A DNA stretch of 64,000 nucleotides from Entomomonas sp945283395 (GTDB lineage Bacteria; Pseudomonadota; Gammaproteobacteria; Pseudomonadales; Pseudomonadaceae). Below are positions 1 to 7,198 of this stretch, piece by piece. The position numbers were made by a program, and so were the translations under genes. Position 1 is the stretch's first letter; each line of letters starts with the position of its first letter. Under the pieces are notes generated by a model. That model was given only the letters and a program-made list of their open reading frames with translations, was not told the origin of the DNA and did no database searches. The DNA lies in contig CAMLLC010000003.1 in the NCBI GenBank assembly GCA_946480835.1, forward strand, positions 62,001 to 126,000. The letters run 5' to 3'.

Positions 1-1
1 T

Positions 2-412
2 TTATGGACAGTTATTCCTAGTAATAAAGCTATATTACCTATCTTATGGTCACTTTTCCCTAACCATAGATATTTGTTAGAGGCTTCTTTTGAACTGGAT
101 GATGAGCTTATCAAACATGGCTATGCTATTAAGCCTATTGCTGGCCGTTGTGGCAGCAATATTGAATTAGTAGGCCACAAAGAACAAGTGTTAGATAAAA
201 CCTCTGGTAAATTTGCTCAACAGGAAAATATCTATCAACAGCTATGGTGTTTACCTAAAGTGGCAGGACAATATATGCAAATATCTACCTTTACCGTAAG
301 CGGCCATTTTGGAGGTGCTTGTTTACGCTCTGACCACTCTTTAGTTATTAAAGGTGAAAGTGATATTCAACCCTTAATAGTGCTGAACAACGAAGAGTTT
401 ATCAAGTCATAA
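2..412 (+). CDS. Glutathionylspermidine synthase family protein, C-terminal part (5' end outside window)
   Basis: The reading frame is open from base 2, before the first start-like codon (a TTG at 74), so this is the 3' end of a gene that begins upstream. The 136 visible residues start LWTVIPSNKAILPILW and include KPIAGRCGSNIELV, QQLWCLPKV and FGGACLRSDHSLVIKGESD. These match, from memory, the end of the glutathionylspermidine synthase/YgiC-YjfC family of ATP-grasp C-N ligases. Bacterial members of this family often lack a proven substrate, so amide-bond formation is a family statement and the exact product is unknown. A hairpin about 35 bases after the stop looks like its terminator. Confidence 0.85.
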   Translation, partial: LWTVIPSNKAILPILWSLFPNHRYLLEASFELDDELIKHGYAIKPIAGRCGSNIELVGHKEQVLDKTSGKFAQQENIYQQLWCLPKVAGQYMQISTFTVSGHFGGACLRSDHSLVIKGESDIQPLIVLNNEEFIKS

Positions 413-737
413 TAGTTAGCTTTGCTATTTGTTGTTAATATTTATCAACGACTCTCTACTCGGGTAGAGCGTTGTTTAAGTCCTTTATTGAACCCATTCA
501 CTGTTAAACTATGCAAGCATGGGATGGCTTATTAATAGGTGCTAACTAGTTAAGCTAGCTAGATAACCAGCTAATGCTAATTCTTCAATAGTAATATTTA
601 AATCCTCTATTAATACTCCTAGCATTAGTAAGCCTTGCAATAAGTCTAGAGAAGTTGCTAACTATAAGAAAGCCAAACTCATTTATATAGTTCTGTGCTA
701 ATGTAAAATGACTGACTATTATTATTGAACTTAGTTT
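413..737. other. Gene-free stretch with possible coding debris on the minus strand
   Basis: Apart from the hairpin at 446-477, I see no intact gene. On the minus strand, 661 down to 542 is an open stretch of 39 codons without an ATG near its beginning. It reads LIEDLNITIEELALAGYLAS near its end, which looks more protein-like than random AT-rich DNA. It lies downstream of the mdcA remnant on the same strand and may be debris of another lost gene. I could not assign it. Confidence 0.3.
446..477 (+). terminator. Hairpin terminator candidate after the glutathionylspermidine synthase-like gene
   Basis: CAACG (446-450) and CTCTAC (454-459) pair with GTAGAG (464-469) and CGTTG (470-474) around a TCGG tetraloop, with a three-base bulge on the left side. 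A short T-run follows. Its place, 35 bases after a stop codon on the same strand, fits a rho-independent terminator. Confidence 0.6.
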
Positions 738-1025
738 TTATCTTAGTATCTTACTAAATAGTACAACTAAAAAGCTAATATGCAAATTATTGACCTTAGC
801 AGGGTCTATCTGGACAAGCATACGAGCTAGAAAATCTGCTTGTTTTTGATTATTTCCCTCTAACGCAACTTTGTCACCTGACATGATAAGTTTTTCTAAT
901 ATTTTAGGGAAATCTTGGGTTGGAAGAACTTTACCTTTCGTAAAGGGTTTAACGGCCTCGATGCGACGTTGCTTTTCATTACGTCGCACATCCCATTTAC
1001 GTTTGGATGCGTGGTTATGCAACAT
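738..1025 (-). pseudogene. mdcA: Truncated malonate decarboxylase alpha subunit (mdcA remnant)
   Basis: The first 80 or so residues match the N-terminus of MdcA, the acetyl-/malonyl-ACP transferase subunit of malonate decarboxylase. Visible blocks are KRKWDVRRNEKQRR, GDKVALEGNNQKQADFLAR and DPAKVNNLH. Intact MdcA has about 550 residues; here the match stops just after NNLH and a stop comes 13 codons later. The start keeps a good Shine-Dalgarno (GGAGG, seven bases before ATG). None of the other mdc genes that normally follow is present. A decayed remnant of a lost malonate-use operon fits best. A functional 95-residue protein is unlikely. Confidence 0.8.
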
Positions 1026-1639
1026 TTTTAAACCTCCAAGAATTAGTTATCTTATTATTAAGTAACTAGCTTTTTTGCTAATTAAATAATGAAGCTATTA
1101 GCTGAAAGCATCAATTAACTAATTTTCTCAATCATTAGCTTTATAGTAATGATTACTTAGTTAAGGCAAATTACGTTTTGTAAAAGCTTGTGCCAAGCTA
1201 TGTTAGCTATATTTTATGAAGTGCTAAAATAGTTATTATGGATAATTAACATAATAGAAAATGCTGATCATTGTTAATATGACCATAAAATTATGCGTGG
1301 CATATTAGGCTAACTATCTGCCTGACAATAACCAAAGCCCTTTATACTCTTACGTTGATTAGGTATAAACATTAAGATTAGGAAGAAAAGGAATAAGAGA
1401 ATTTCTCAACTACTAATAGTTAAAGATACTAATAAACTATCACTTTATTATTAAATGTTTTTTTAGCTTGTTTAATAACAAACCCTCTACTACAATATAT
1501 AAAATATAGTTTTGCTATCTATCATTGACAAAGACTAGATTCAGTTAAACAACTAATAATTAACTATTTCTTTAATTAATAAAAAAGTTGAATGATACCT
1601 AACGAGCTACCTTACCCTTGGCAGGCAAGGTAAGCAATA
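1026..1639. other. Gene-free AT-rich stretch upstream of the mdcA remnant
   Basis: About 610 bases without a supported gene on either strand. It holds the Shine-Dalgarno of the mdcA remnant (just above 1025), presumably the remains of its promoter, and the hairpin at 1611-1634 at its far end. No tRNA, repeat array or recognisable protein fragment was found in six frames. Confidence 0.5.
1611..1634 (-). terminator. Hairpin after the D-2-hydroxyglutarate dehydrogenase gene
   Basis: CTTACC (1611-1616) pairs with GGTAAG (1629-1634), and the inner bases TTG/CAA extend the stem. It lies six bases beyond the stop codon of the minus-strand gene. No U-run follows directly in the minus direction, so an intrinsic terminator is only probable. 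Confidence 0.4.
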
Positions 1640-3031
1640 TTAGTTAAATATTTTACCTGGATTCATAATATTATTTGGATCAAATACTTTTTTAACTGCT
1701 TTCATGTAATTTATTTCCGCTTGGCTACGGCTATATCCTAAATAATCTCTTTTGACTAAGCCTACCCCATGTTCTGCTGAAATAGAACCATTATATTTTT
1801 TTACTACTTCAAATACTTTGTTATTCACTCCTGCACACTTAGCAAAAAAATCTTCTTTTGTTAAATAAGCTGGTTTTAAAATATTTAAATGTAAATTGCC
1901 ATCACCTATATGACCATACCAAAGCACTTCAAAATCGGGATAATCCGCCTTAACTACCGCGTCAATATCAGCTAAAAAACTTGGTACTTTACTGACTTTA
2001 ACTGACAAATCATTTTTATAGGGGGTAAAAGGAGCGATAGTTTCGGAAATATCTTCTCTTAAACGCCATAAATTATGCAATTGTTGGTCACTTTGGCTAA
2101 TTACCCCATCTACTATCCAGCCACTATCTAGACAAGACTCAAATACTGTCATGGCTTGTTCTTGAAAAGATTCTGTTAACGCTTCAAACTCAATCAGCGC
2201 ATAGAAAGGATAACGATCCTCAAAAGGCGCAGGAACCTCTCCTCTGGCAAGTATTTTAGTTAAACATTTATCTGAAAAGAACTCAAAAGCTGTTAAATCT
2301 AATTTACTTTGAAAGGCATTTAGCACAGGCAGAATAGCGTTAAAGTTGGGCATACCTAACAGCAAAACAGTTAAATTTTTAGGTTGCCGCTCTAATTTAA
2401 TAGTTACCTCTACTACAAATCCTAAAGTACCTTCTGAACCGATAAATAAATGGCGAAAATCATAACCAGTAGCATTTTTTGTTAAGCCTTTATTTAACTC
2501 TAAAATATCGCCTGTACCTGTAACTACCTTTAATCCAGCTACCCTATTTCTTGTCATACCATAACGTATAACCTTGATACCGCCGGCGTTAGTTGCTATA
2601 TTGCCGCCTATCTGGCTTGAACCACTAGAAGCAAAATCAACTGGATAATATAAGCCTTTTTCCTCTGCAAAGGTTTGGAGCTGTTTTGTTATTACACCAG
2701 CCTGGCAAGTAACTTCTCTATCAATAGCATTAAAATCAACTATTTTATTCATATAGTCAAAAGCTACTACCACCTCGCTATTGGTGGCAACCGCAGCGCC
2801 AGATAGACCTGTACGGCCACCTGAGGGCACTAAAGCAATTTGATATTGATTAGCCCACTTTACTATTGCTTGGACTTCTTCAATAGTTTTTGGAAACACA
2901 ATAGCCAATGGTTTAGGTTGATAGAGTTTAGTCCAATCCTTACCATAGGTCTCTAATGAATCGCTATCAGTTAATAATTTTCCGGGTTCTACTAATTTTT
3001 GTAATGATTCCATCATAAGATTATTTGTCAT
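1640..3031 (-). CDS. FAD-binding oxidoreductase, probable D-2-hydroxyglutarate dehydrogenase
   Basis: A 463-residue member of the GlcD/D-lactate dehydrogenase flavoprotein family. The FAD-binding PCMH domain shows PSGGRTGLSGAAV and GGNIATNAGGIKVIRYGM; the C-terminal domain shows WYGHIGDGNLHLNI and SAEHGVGLVKRDYLGYSR, with FDPNNIMNPGKIF at the end. The neighbour diverging from it is serA. In Pseudomonas this pair works together: SerA makes D-2-hydroxyglutarate while recycling NADH, and the dehydrogenase oxidises it back to 2-oxoglutarate, pulling serine synthesis forward. That link is known for Pseudomonas and is inferred here from sequence and position. Glycolate or D-lactate oxidation is the main alternative. 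The first ATG has a weak ribosome site; the next Met is five codons in. Confidence 0.85.
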   Translation of the reverse strand: MTNNLMMESLQKLVEPGKLLTDSDSLETYGKDWTKLYQPKPLAIVFPKTIEEVQAIVKWANQYQIALVPSGGRTGLSGAAVATNSEVVVAFDYMNKIVDFNAIDREVTCQAGVITKQLQTFAEEKGLYYPVDFASSGSSQIGGNIATNAGGIKVIRYGMTRNRVAGLKVVTGTGDILELNKGLTKNATGYDFRHLFIGSEGTLGFVVEVTIKLERQPKNLTVLLLGMPNFNAILPVLNAFQSKLDLTAFEFFSDKCLTKILARGEVPAPFEDRYPFYALIEFEALTESFQEQAMTVFESCLDSGWIVDGVISQSDQQLHNLWRLREDISETIAPFTPYKNDLSVKVSKVPSFLADIDAVVKADYPDFEVLWYGHIGDGNLHLNILKPAYLTKEDFFAKCAGVNNKVFEVVKKYNGSISAEHGVGLVKRDYLGYSRSQAEINYMKAVKKVFDPNNIMNPGKIFN

Positions 3032-3062
3032 TGTTTATTCATCTCACCAAAAATTCATACTG

Positions 3063-3083
3063 AACATGATAATTTATCATGTT
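3063..3083. promoter_or_regulatory. Perfect 10+1+10 palindrome in the serA/hydroxyglutarate dehydrogenase divergent promoter region
   Basis: AACATGATAA and TTATCATGTT are exact inverted copies around one central T. It sits 32 bases before the dehydrogenase start and 128 before serA, where a repressor or activator of the divergent pair would bind. On the plus strand it is followed by TTTTGAC, so a hairpin role is possible but no upstream plus-strand gene needs one. Confidence 0.5.
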
Positions 3084-3210
3084 TTGACACACTAGAAAGG
3101 TGCAGAATATGCTAGCATAGATAGCAAGTTGTGATGTACTCTTATTTAGTTATTTCTTTAAATAGTAGTACTCTTTTTTTTCTCAGTTATCTAAGAAACG
3201 GACATTAGCA

Positions 3211-4443
3211 ATGAGCAAAACCTCTCTTGACAAAAGTAAAATTAAATTTCTTCTCCTTGAAGGTATCCATCAATCAGCAATAGATACTCTAAAAGCAGCT
3301 GGCTATGAACATATAGAAGCCATTTCAGGTTCTTTACCCGAAGATCAGCTAAAAGCCAAAATTGCTGATGCTCATTTCATTGGGATACGCTCTCGTACCC
3401 AGTTAACGGCTGAAGTATTTGACTGTGCTAAAAAACTGATTGCAGTAGGTTGCTTTTGTATAGGGACTAATCAAGTAGATTTACAAGCTGCTTGTGAGCG
3501 AGGCATTGCCGTATTTAATGCGCCTTATTCTAACACCCGTTCAGTTGCTGAACTTGTGTTAGCTGAAGCTATTTTATTATTAAGAGGCATACCAGAAAAA
3601 AATATTGCATGCCATAGAGGTGGCTGGCTAAAATCTGCTACTAATTCGTTTGAGATTAGAGGAAAGACCTTAGGTATTGTGGGCTATGGTTCGATAGGCT
3701 CGCAGTTATCTATTTTAGCTGAAAATTTAGGAATGAACGTGCTATTCTATGACGTGATCAATAAATTAGCGTTAGGTAATGCTAAGCCCACTGACACACT
3801 CGATGAATTATTAACTAACGCTGATATTGTTACACTCCATGTTCCCGAAAATCCTTCAACCAAATGGATGATAGCGGAAAAAGAAATTCAGAAGATGAAA
3901 CCAGGCAGTATCTTAATTAATGCCTCCCGCGGCACAGTGGTAGAAATTGAGCCCTTAGCAACAGCTATCAAAGACAAACAGTTAAGTGGGGCAGCAATTG
4001 ACGTCTTCCCAGTAGAACCTCGGAGTAACAAAGATGAATTTCAAAGCCCTTTACGTGGCTTAGATAATGTGATACTAACCCCCCATATAGGAGGTTCTAC
4101 GATGGAGGCACAAAAAAATATCGGTATAGAGGTTGCTGAGAAACTCATCAAATATAGTGATAATGGCTCCTCTATTACTTCAGTTAATTTTCCAGAAGTA
4201 GCCTTACCTAATCAAGGCAATATCATCCATCGTATTCTTCATGTTCATATAAATATTCCTGGGGTGATAAGTGAAATAAATAAAGTTTTTTCTGATAATG
4301 GTATTAATGTTAGTGCTCAATATCTACAAACAAACGAAAAAGTAGGTTATGTGGTCACAGACCTAAGCGCCCAGTCTTCAGAATTAGCGCAACAAAAACT
4401 ACAACAAATAAAAGGCACCATCCGCTGTCGAATTTTATTCTAA
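3211..4443 (+). CDS. serA: D-3-phosphoglycerate dehydrogenase
   Basis: A 410-residue cytoplasmic enzyme that oxidises 3-phosphoglycerate to 3-phosphohydroxypyruvate, the first step of L-serine synthesis, and can reduce 2-oxoglutarate in the reverse direction. The NAD fold carries GYGSIG at residues 158-163. The catalytic triad of the family is visible as Arg240 (NASRGTVVE), Glu269 (FPVEPRSN) and His292 (TPHIGGST). Residues 338-410 form an ACT domain, suggesting serine feedback as in E. coli. Length equals E. coli SerA (410). It diverges from the probable D-2-hydroxyglutarate dehydrogenase gene. A hairpin terminator lies directly after the stop. Confidence 0.96.
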   Translation: MSKTSLDKSKIKFLLLEGIHQSAIDTLKAAGYEHIEAISGSLPEDQLKAKIADAHFIGIRSRTQLTAEVFDCAKKLIAVGCFCIGTNQVDLQAACERGIAVFNAPYSNTRSVAELVLAEAILLLRGIPEKNIACHRGGWLKSATNSFEIRGKTLGIVGYGSIGSQLSILAENLGMNVLFYDVINKLALGNAKPTDTLDELLTNADIVTLHVPENPSTKWMIAEKEIQKMKPGSILINASRGTVVEIEPLATAIKDKQLSGAAIDVFPVEPRSNKDEFQSPLRGLDNVILTPHIGGSTMEAQKNIGIEVAEKLIKYSDNGSSITSVNFPEVALPNQGNIIHRILHVHINIPGVISEINKVFSDNGINVSAQYLQTNEKVGYVVTDLSAQSSELAQQKLQQIKGTIRCRILF

Positions 4444-4449
4444 TAAAAT

Positions 4450-4485
4450 ATAAGCTCTAATTTTTACTAGAGCTTATTTTATATT
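4450..4485 (+). terminator. serA terminator
   Basis: ATAAGCTCT (4450-4458) and AGAGCTTAT (4469-4477) form a perfect nine-pair stem seven bases beyond the serA stop. A T-rich tail (TTTATATTTATTT) follows, as in a rho-independent terminator. Confidence 0.8.
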
Positions 4486-4666
4486 TATTTAACAAATTCA
4501 CATAATCCCATTGATAGTTCTTATTTATTGATGCTATGCCCTTTTATAATGGTCTTTTTTAATGTCGCTCTTTTAAAGTCATATATTATCCTATAAATAA
4601 TAGATTTTTAATACAAACTATTGTTAATAGCTAGCTTATGGACTATCTATAAGTTATTTTTAGTTA

Positions 4667-4698
4667 ATAAAAAACCCATCTAAAGATGGGTTTTTTAT
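4667..4698 (-). terminator. pilA terminator (possibly bidirectional)
   Basis: AAAAAACCCATC and GATGGGTTTTTT flank a TAAA loop. Read on the minus strand it gives a GATGGG/CCCATC stem followed by a run of six T, 23 bases after the pilA stop. The symmetrical A- and T-runs would let it also stop plus-strand transcription. Confidence 0.85.
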
Positions 4699-4720
4699 AA
4701 CATAGTAAACTAGCTATTTA

Positions 4721-5218
4721 TTATTTTTGGCAAGAAGAAGGTAAATATTTATCATCTAAATTAGTAGAACCATTACCACATTGCCATGCGAAAGCACCTG
4801 AAGTTGGAGCCATATAAAGACCTAACTTCTTAGATTGAATACCTTGACTGATGCCACTGCTTTTCATAGTAGCAACAATACCGCATTTAGATTTAATTGA
4901 AGCAGATCCAACAGTGATTGAAACACTAGTATCCTCAGCTACTTCTACTTTCTCAACATATTTACCAGCAATTTGTGATGGTTTAGCTAACCCACCAGTA
5001 ATACTACTGGGATCTGTATTTTTTGGACATTTATTTGTAGAACTATAATATTCTGATACCGCTGCTTTTTGACCAGAAACTAAACTTAATGCTTCAGTAA
5101 CTTGTGAACGAGCAATATAGTCTTGGTAAGCTGGTAATGCAATCGCTGCTAGAATACCGATAATAGCGATTACGATCATTAATTCGATTAAGGTAAAACC
5201 TTTTTGCATAGTTTTCAT
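4721..5218 (-). CDS. pilA: Type IV pilus major pilin
   Basis: A 165-residue prepilin. The short basic leader MKTMQKG is followed by FTLIELMIVIAIIGILAAIA, the type IV pilin N-terminus. PilD-type peptidase would cut after Gly7 and methylate the new Phe1, and Glu5 of the mature protein is present. The rest is a hydrophobic helix then a variable globular domain. Cys residues near the C-terminus (WQCGNG and SSCQK) look like the disulfide-bonded D-region of Pseudomonas-type pilins. Start chosen at 5218: GGAG lies about eight bases upstream; an internal Met three codons later is the alternative. No other pilus gene is adjacent. It has its own sigma-54 promoter and terminator, so it is probably a single-gene unit. 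Confidence 0.93.
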   Translation of the reverse strand: MKTMQKGFTLIELMIVIAIIGILAAIALPAYQDYIARSQVTEALSLVSGQKAAVSEYYSSTNKCPKNTDPSSITGGLAKPSQIAGKYVEKVEVAEDTSVSITVGSASIKSKCGIVATMKSSGISQGIQSKKLGLYMAPTSGAFAWQCGNGSTNLDDKYLPSSCQK

Positions 5219-5247
5219 GTTAATTCTCCAATGTAATTATAAAATCA

Positions 5248-5277
5248 AGAGAACAACCTGTTACTTCCTTGTTCTCT
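5248..5277 (-). repeat. Inverted repeat in the pilA leader
   Basis: AGAGAACA and TGTTCTCT are exact inverted copies with a loop of about 14 bases, lying between the predicted start site and the pilA ribosome site. It would fold into a hairpin at the 5' end of the pilin messenger and could stabilise it. The role is inferred. Confidence 0.55.
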
Positions 5278-5295
5278 TCGATTACTTTTAAATAA

Positions 5296-5310
5296 GCATT
5301 TAACGTGCCA
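5296..5310 (-). promoter_or_regulatory. Sigma-54 (-24/-12) promoter of pilA
   Basis: On the minus strand the sequence is TGGCACGTTAAATGC, against the RpoN consensus TGGCAC-N5-TTGC. The invariant GG and GC are present with the required ten-base separation. Transcription would start around 5284, leaving a leader of roughly 65 bases before the pilA ATG. Pseudomonas pilA is known to use RpoN with PilSR; this site predicts the same control here. Confidence 0.85.
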
Positions 5311-6079
5311 ACTTTATAAAAAATCAATAATATTAATATCTTGCAACTATTAGCCATTATTTTTAGATTCTATTGAGCTTATTCCTTTAATATTTTTGTC
5401 ATCCTCCACCTTTTTTAAAGAGTAAAACTGACATTCTTTGTCATTTTTAAACAAATTAATACACATTTGAAATTACAATCTTTTTATAGCATAACTAGCA
5501 ACAAGGAAATAATTAGTGGCCTCTTAGCAACTAGCAAGATACTCCAAATTTGCCTATTAGCCTAGAGTAGAAAGGCTAAACATGGTCAAATAAGAAACTA
5601 TTTTTTTAAACAGCATTTAACGATTATCATTAAATATTTATTATCTTTACTAGCAATATGTATAGTTACTATAGTATAACTTTGTTTATATCTAACAATT
5701 ATCTTAAAGCTAAGCTTCATCATTTGCTGTTAACCTAATAAAAACTATAAGACTATAGAATTTAGCTAGCTAAGAACCCCTTTAAAGATAATGATTTTTT
5801 TTGTAAAAAAATACCTGAATCTGCAAAGTGTGGCTATAGCTGCCTTAGTGCCTCTTTTAACTTTTATCAATTAATCTAGTATTTCTTGCAAGTTCTTTTA
5901 ATTTTAGTTAAGTTATTTTCAATTGTATTAATCAAAGCTTTCTATGGTCTTATGTAACTATATTATATTCAGTCAAGCCACTAGCACTTATCACTATACC
6001 CCTTTAAATGCTTATTAACTGCAAGCTAAAGTAGTATAAAATAGCTATTTTCCCAGTGCAGCGTTAAGGTGTTTATATT
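5311..6079. other. Long gene-free AT-rich stretch between pilA and proB
   Basis: About 770 bases with no supported ORF, tRNA or clear repeat. The near side must hold the upstream activator sites for the pilA sigma-54 promoter. Just before proB a TATAAA-type -10 candidate occurs near 6035. GATTATCATTA near 5622 resembles half a Fur box but the other half is poor. I see nothing else. Confidence 0.5.
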
Positions 6080-7198
6080 ATGCGAACAATCATTTCCCAA
6101 ACTAAACGTTGGGTAATCAAAATAGGTAGCTCATTACTAACAGATGATGGCCAAGGATTAGATGCTCAAGCCATGCTTAATTGGGTTACCCAGATGATAG
6201 CATTGCGTCAAAAAGGTATAGAGTTAGTCTTGGTCTCATCTGGGGCGGTTGCGGCGGGGATGAGTAAACTAGGCTGGTCGATTAGGCCTAAAGAAATGCA
6301 TCAATTACAAGCAGCAGCAGCAGTAGGACAAATGCGCTTAGTGCAAGCATGGGAGAATTGCTTTGATCAATTTCAATGCCAAGCTGCACAGATTCTCCTA
6401 ACCCATGATGACCTTTCCGATAGAAAGCGCTACCTTAACGCAAAAAGTACCTTAAGAGCCCTTATAGAACTGGCAATTATTCCTGTCATTAATGAAAATG
6501 ATACAGTAGTCACCGATGAGATTAAATTTGGTGATAATGATACTTTAGCCGCTTTAGTAGCTAACCTCGTAGAAGCTGACTTATTAGTTATTTTGACCGA
6601 TAAAGATGGAATGTTTAACGCTGATCCAAGAAACAACCCACAAGCCAAACTAATTTATCAAGCATCAGCTAATGACCCTCTGCTAGATGAAGTGGCAGGT
6701 GGAGCTGGTAGCCACTTAGGGACAGGGGGCATGCACACCAAGCTTAGAGCAGCCCGTTTTGCCGCTCGCTCAGGAGCTAATACCATTATAGTAGGAGGTA
6801 ACATTACACAAGTACTCATTAAACTTCAGGCCGGGCAACAAATAGGTACTTTACTGACCCCAGATCATTCACCTATGGCGGCAAGAAAACAATGGTTAGC
6901 AGGTCAACTTCAAGTGAGAGGAACGATAACCCTAGATCAGGGAGCTATCCGAGCCCTAGCAGAACAACACAGAAGCTTACTACCAGTAGGTGTAAAAACC
7001 GTGCAAGGCAATTTTAGACGGGGCGAAATGGTAGCTTGTGTTAATACCAAGGGTGAAGAAATAGCACGTGGCCTAATTAACTACAATGCTGAGGATGCGA
7101 AAAAGATTATCGGTCATGCCTCAGAAGAGATTAGCCAAACTTTAGGTTATATTAATGAACCAGAATTAATCCATAAAGATAATTTAGTCATTACTTGA
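6080..7198 (+). CDS. proB: Glutamate 5-kinase
   Basis: A 372-residue cytoplasmic enzyme that phosphorylates L-glutamate to gamma-glutamyl phosphate, the first step of proline synthesis. The amino-acid kinase domain (about 1-260) shows KIGSSLLTDDG, SSGAVAAGMSKLGW, INENDTV with FGDNDTLAALVANL, LTDKDGMFNADPR and GTGGMHTKLRAA. A PUA domain occupies about 280-365, as in the E. coli enzyme (367 residues). Its stop overlaps the 3' end of recC on the other strand by 15 bases. proA is not in the window. In Pseudomonas proB follows obgE; here that neighbour is missing. Proline feedback is a family trait. Confidence 0.96.
   Translation: MRTIISQTKRWVIKIGSSLLTDDGQGLDAQAMLNWVTQMIALRQKGIELVLVSSGAVAAGMSKLGWSIRPKEMHQLQAAAAVGQMRLVQAWENCFDQFQCQAAQILLTHDDLSDRKRYLNAKSTLRALIELAIIPVINENDTVVTDEIKFGDNDTLAALVANLVEADLLVILTDKDGMFNADPRNNPQAKLIYQASANDPLLDEVAGGAGSHLGTGGMHTKLRAARFAARSGANTIIVGGNITQVLIKLQAGQQIGTLLTPDHSPMAARKQWLAGQLQVRGTITLDQGAIRALAEQHRSLLPVGVKTVQGNFRRGEMVACVNTKGEEIARGLINYNAEDAKKIIGHASEEISQTLGYINEPELIHKDNLVIT

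Noticed and set aside
1042..1064. Imperfect palindrome upstream of the mdcA remnant
   Set aside because: Several mismatches and a simple TA-rich composition; not distinguishable from chance.
5615..5640. Fur-box-like sequence around GATTATCATTA
   Set aside because: Only one half matches and no iron gene is near; such text is common in AT-rich DNA.
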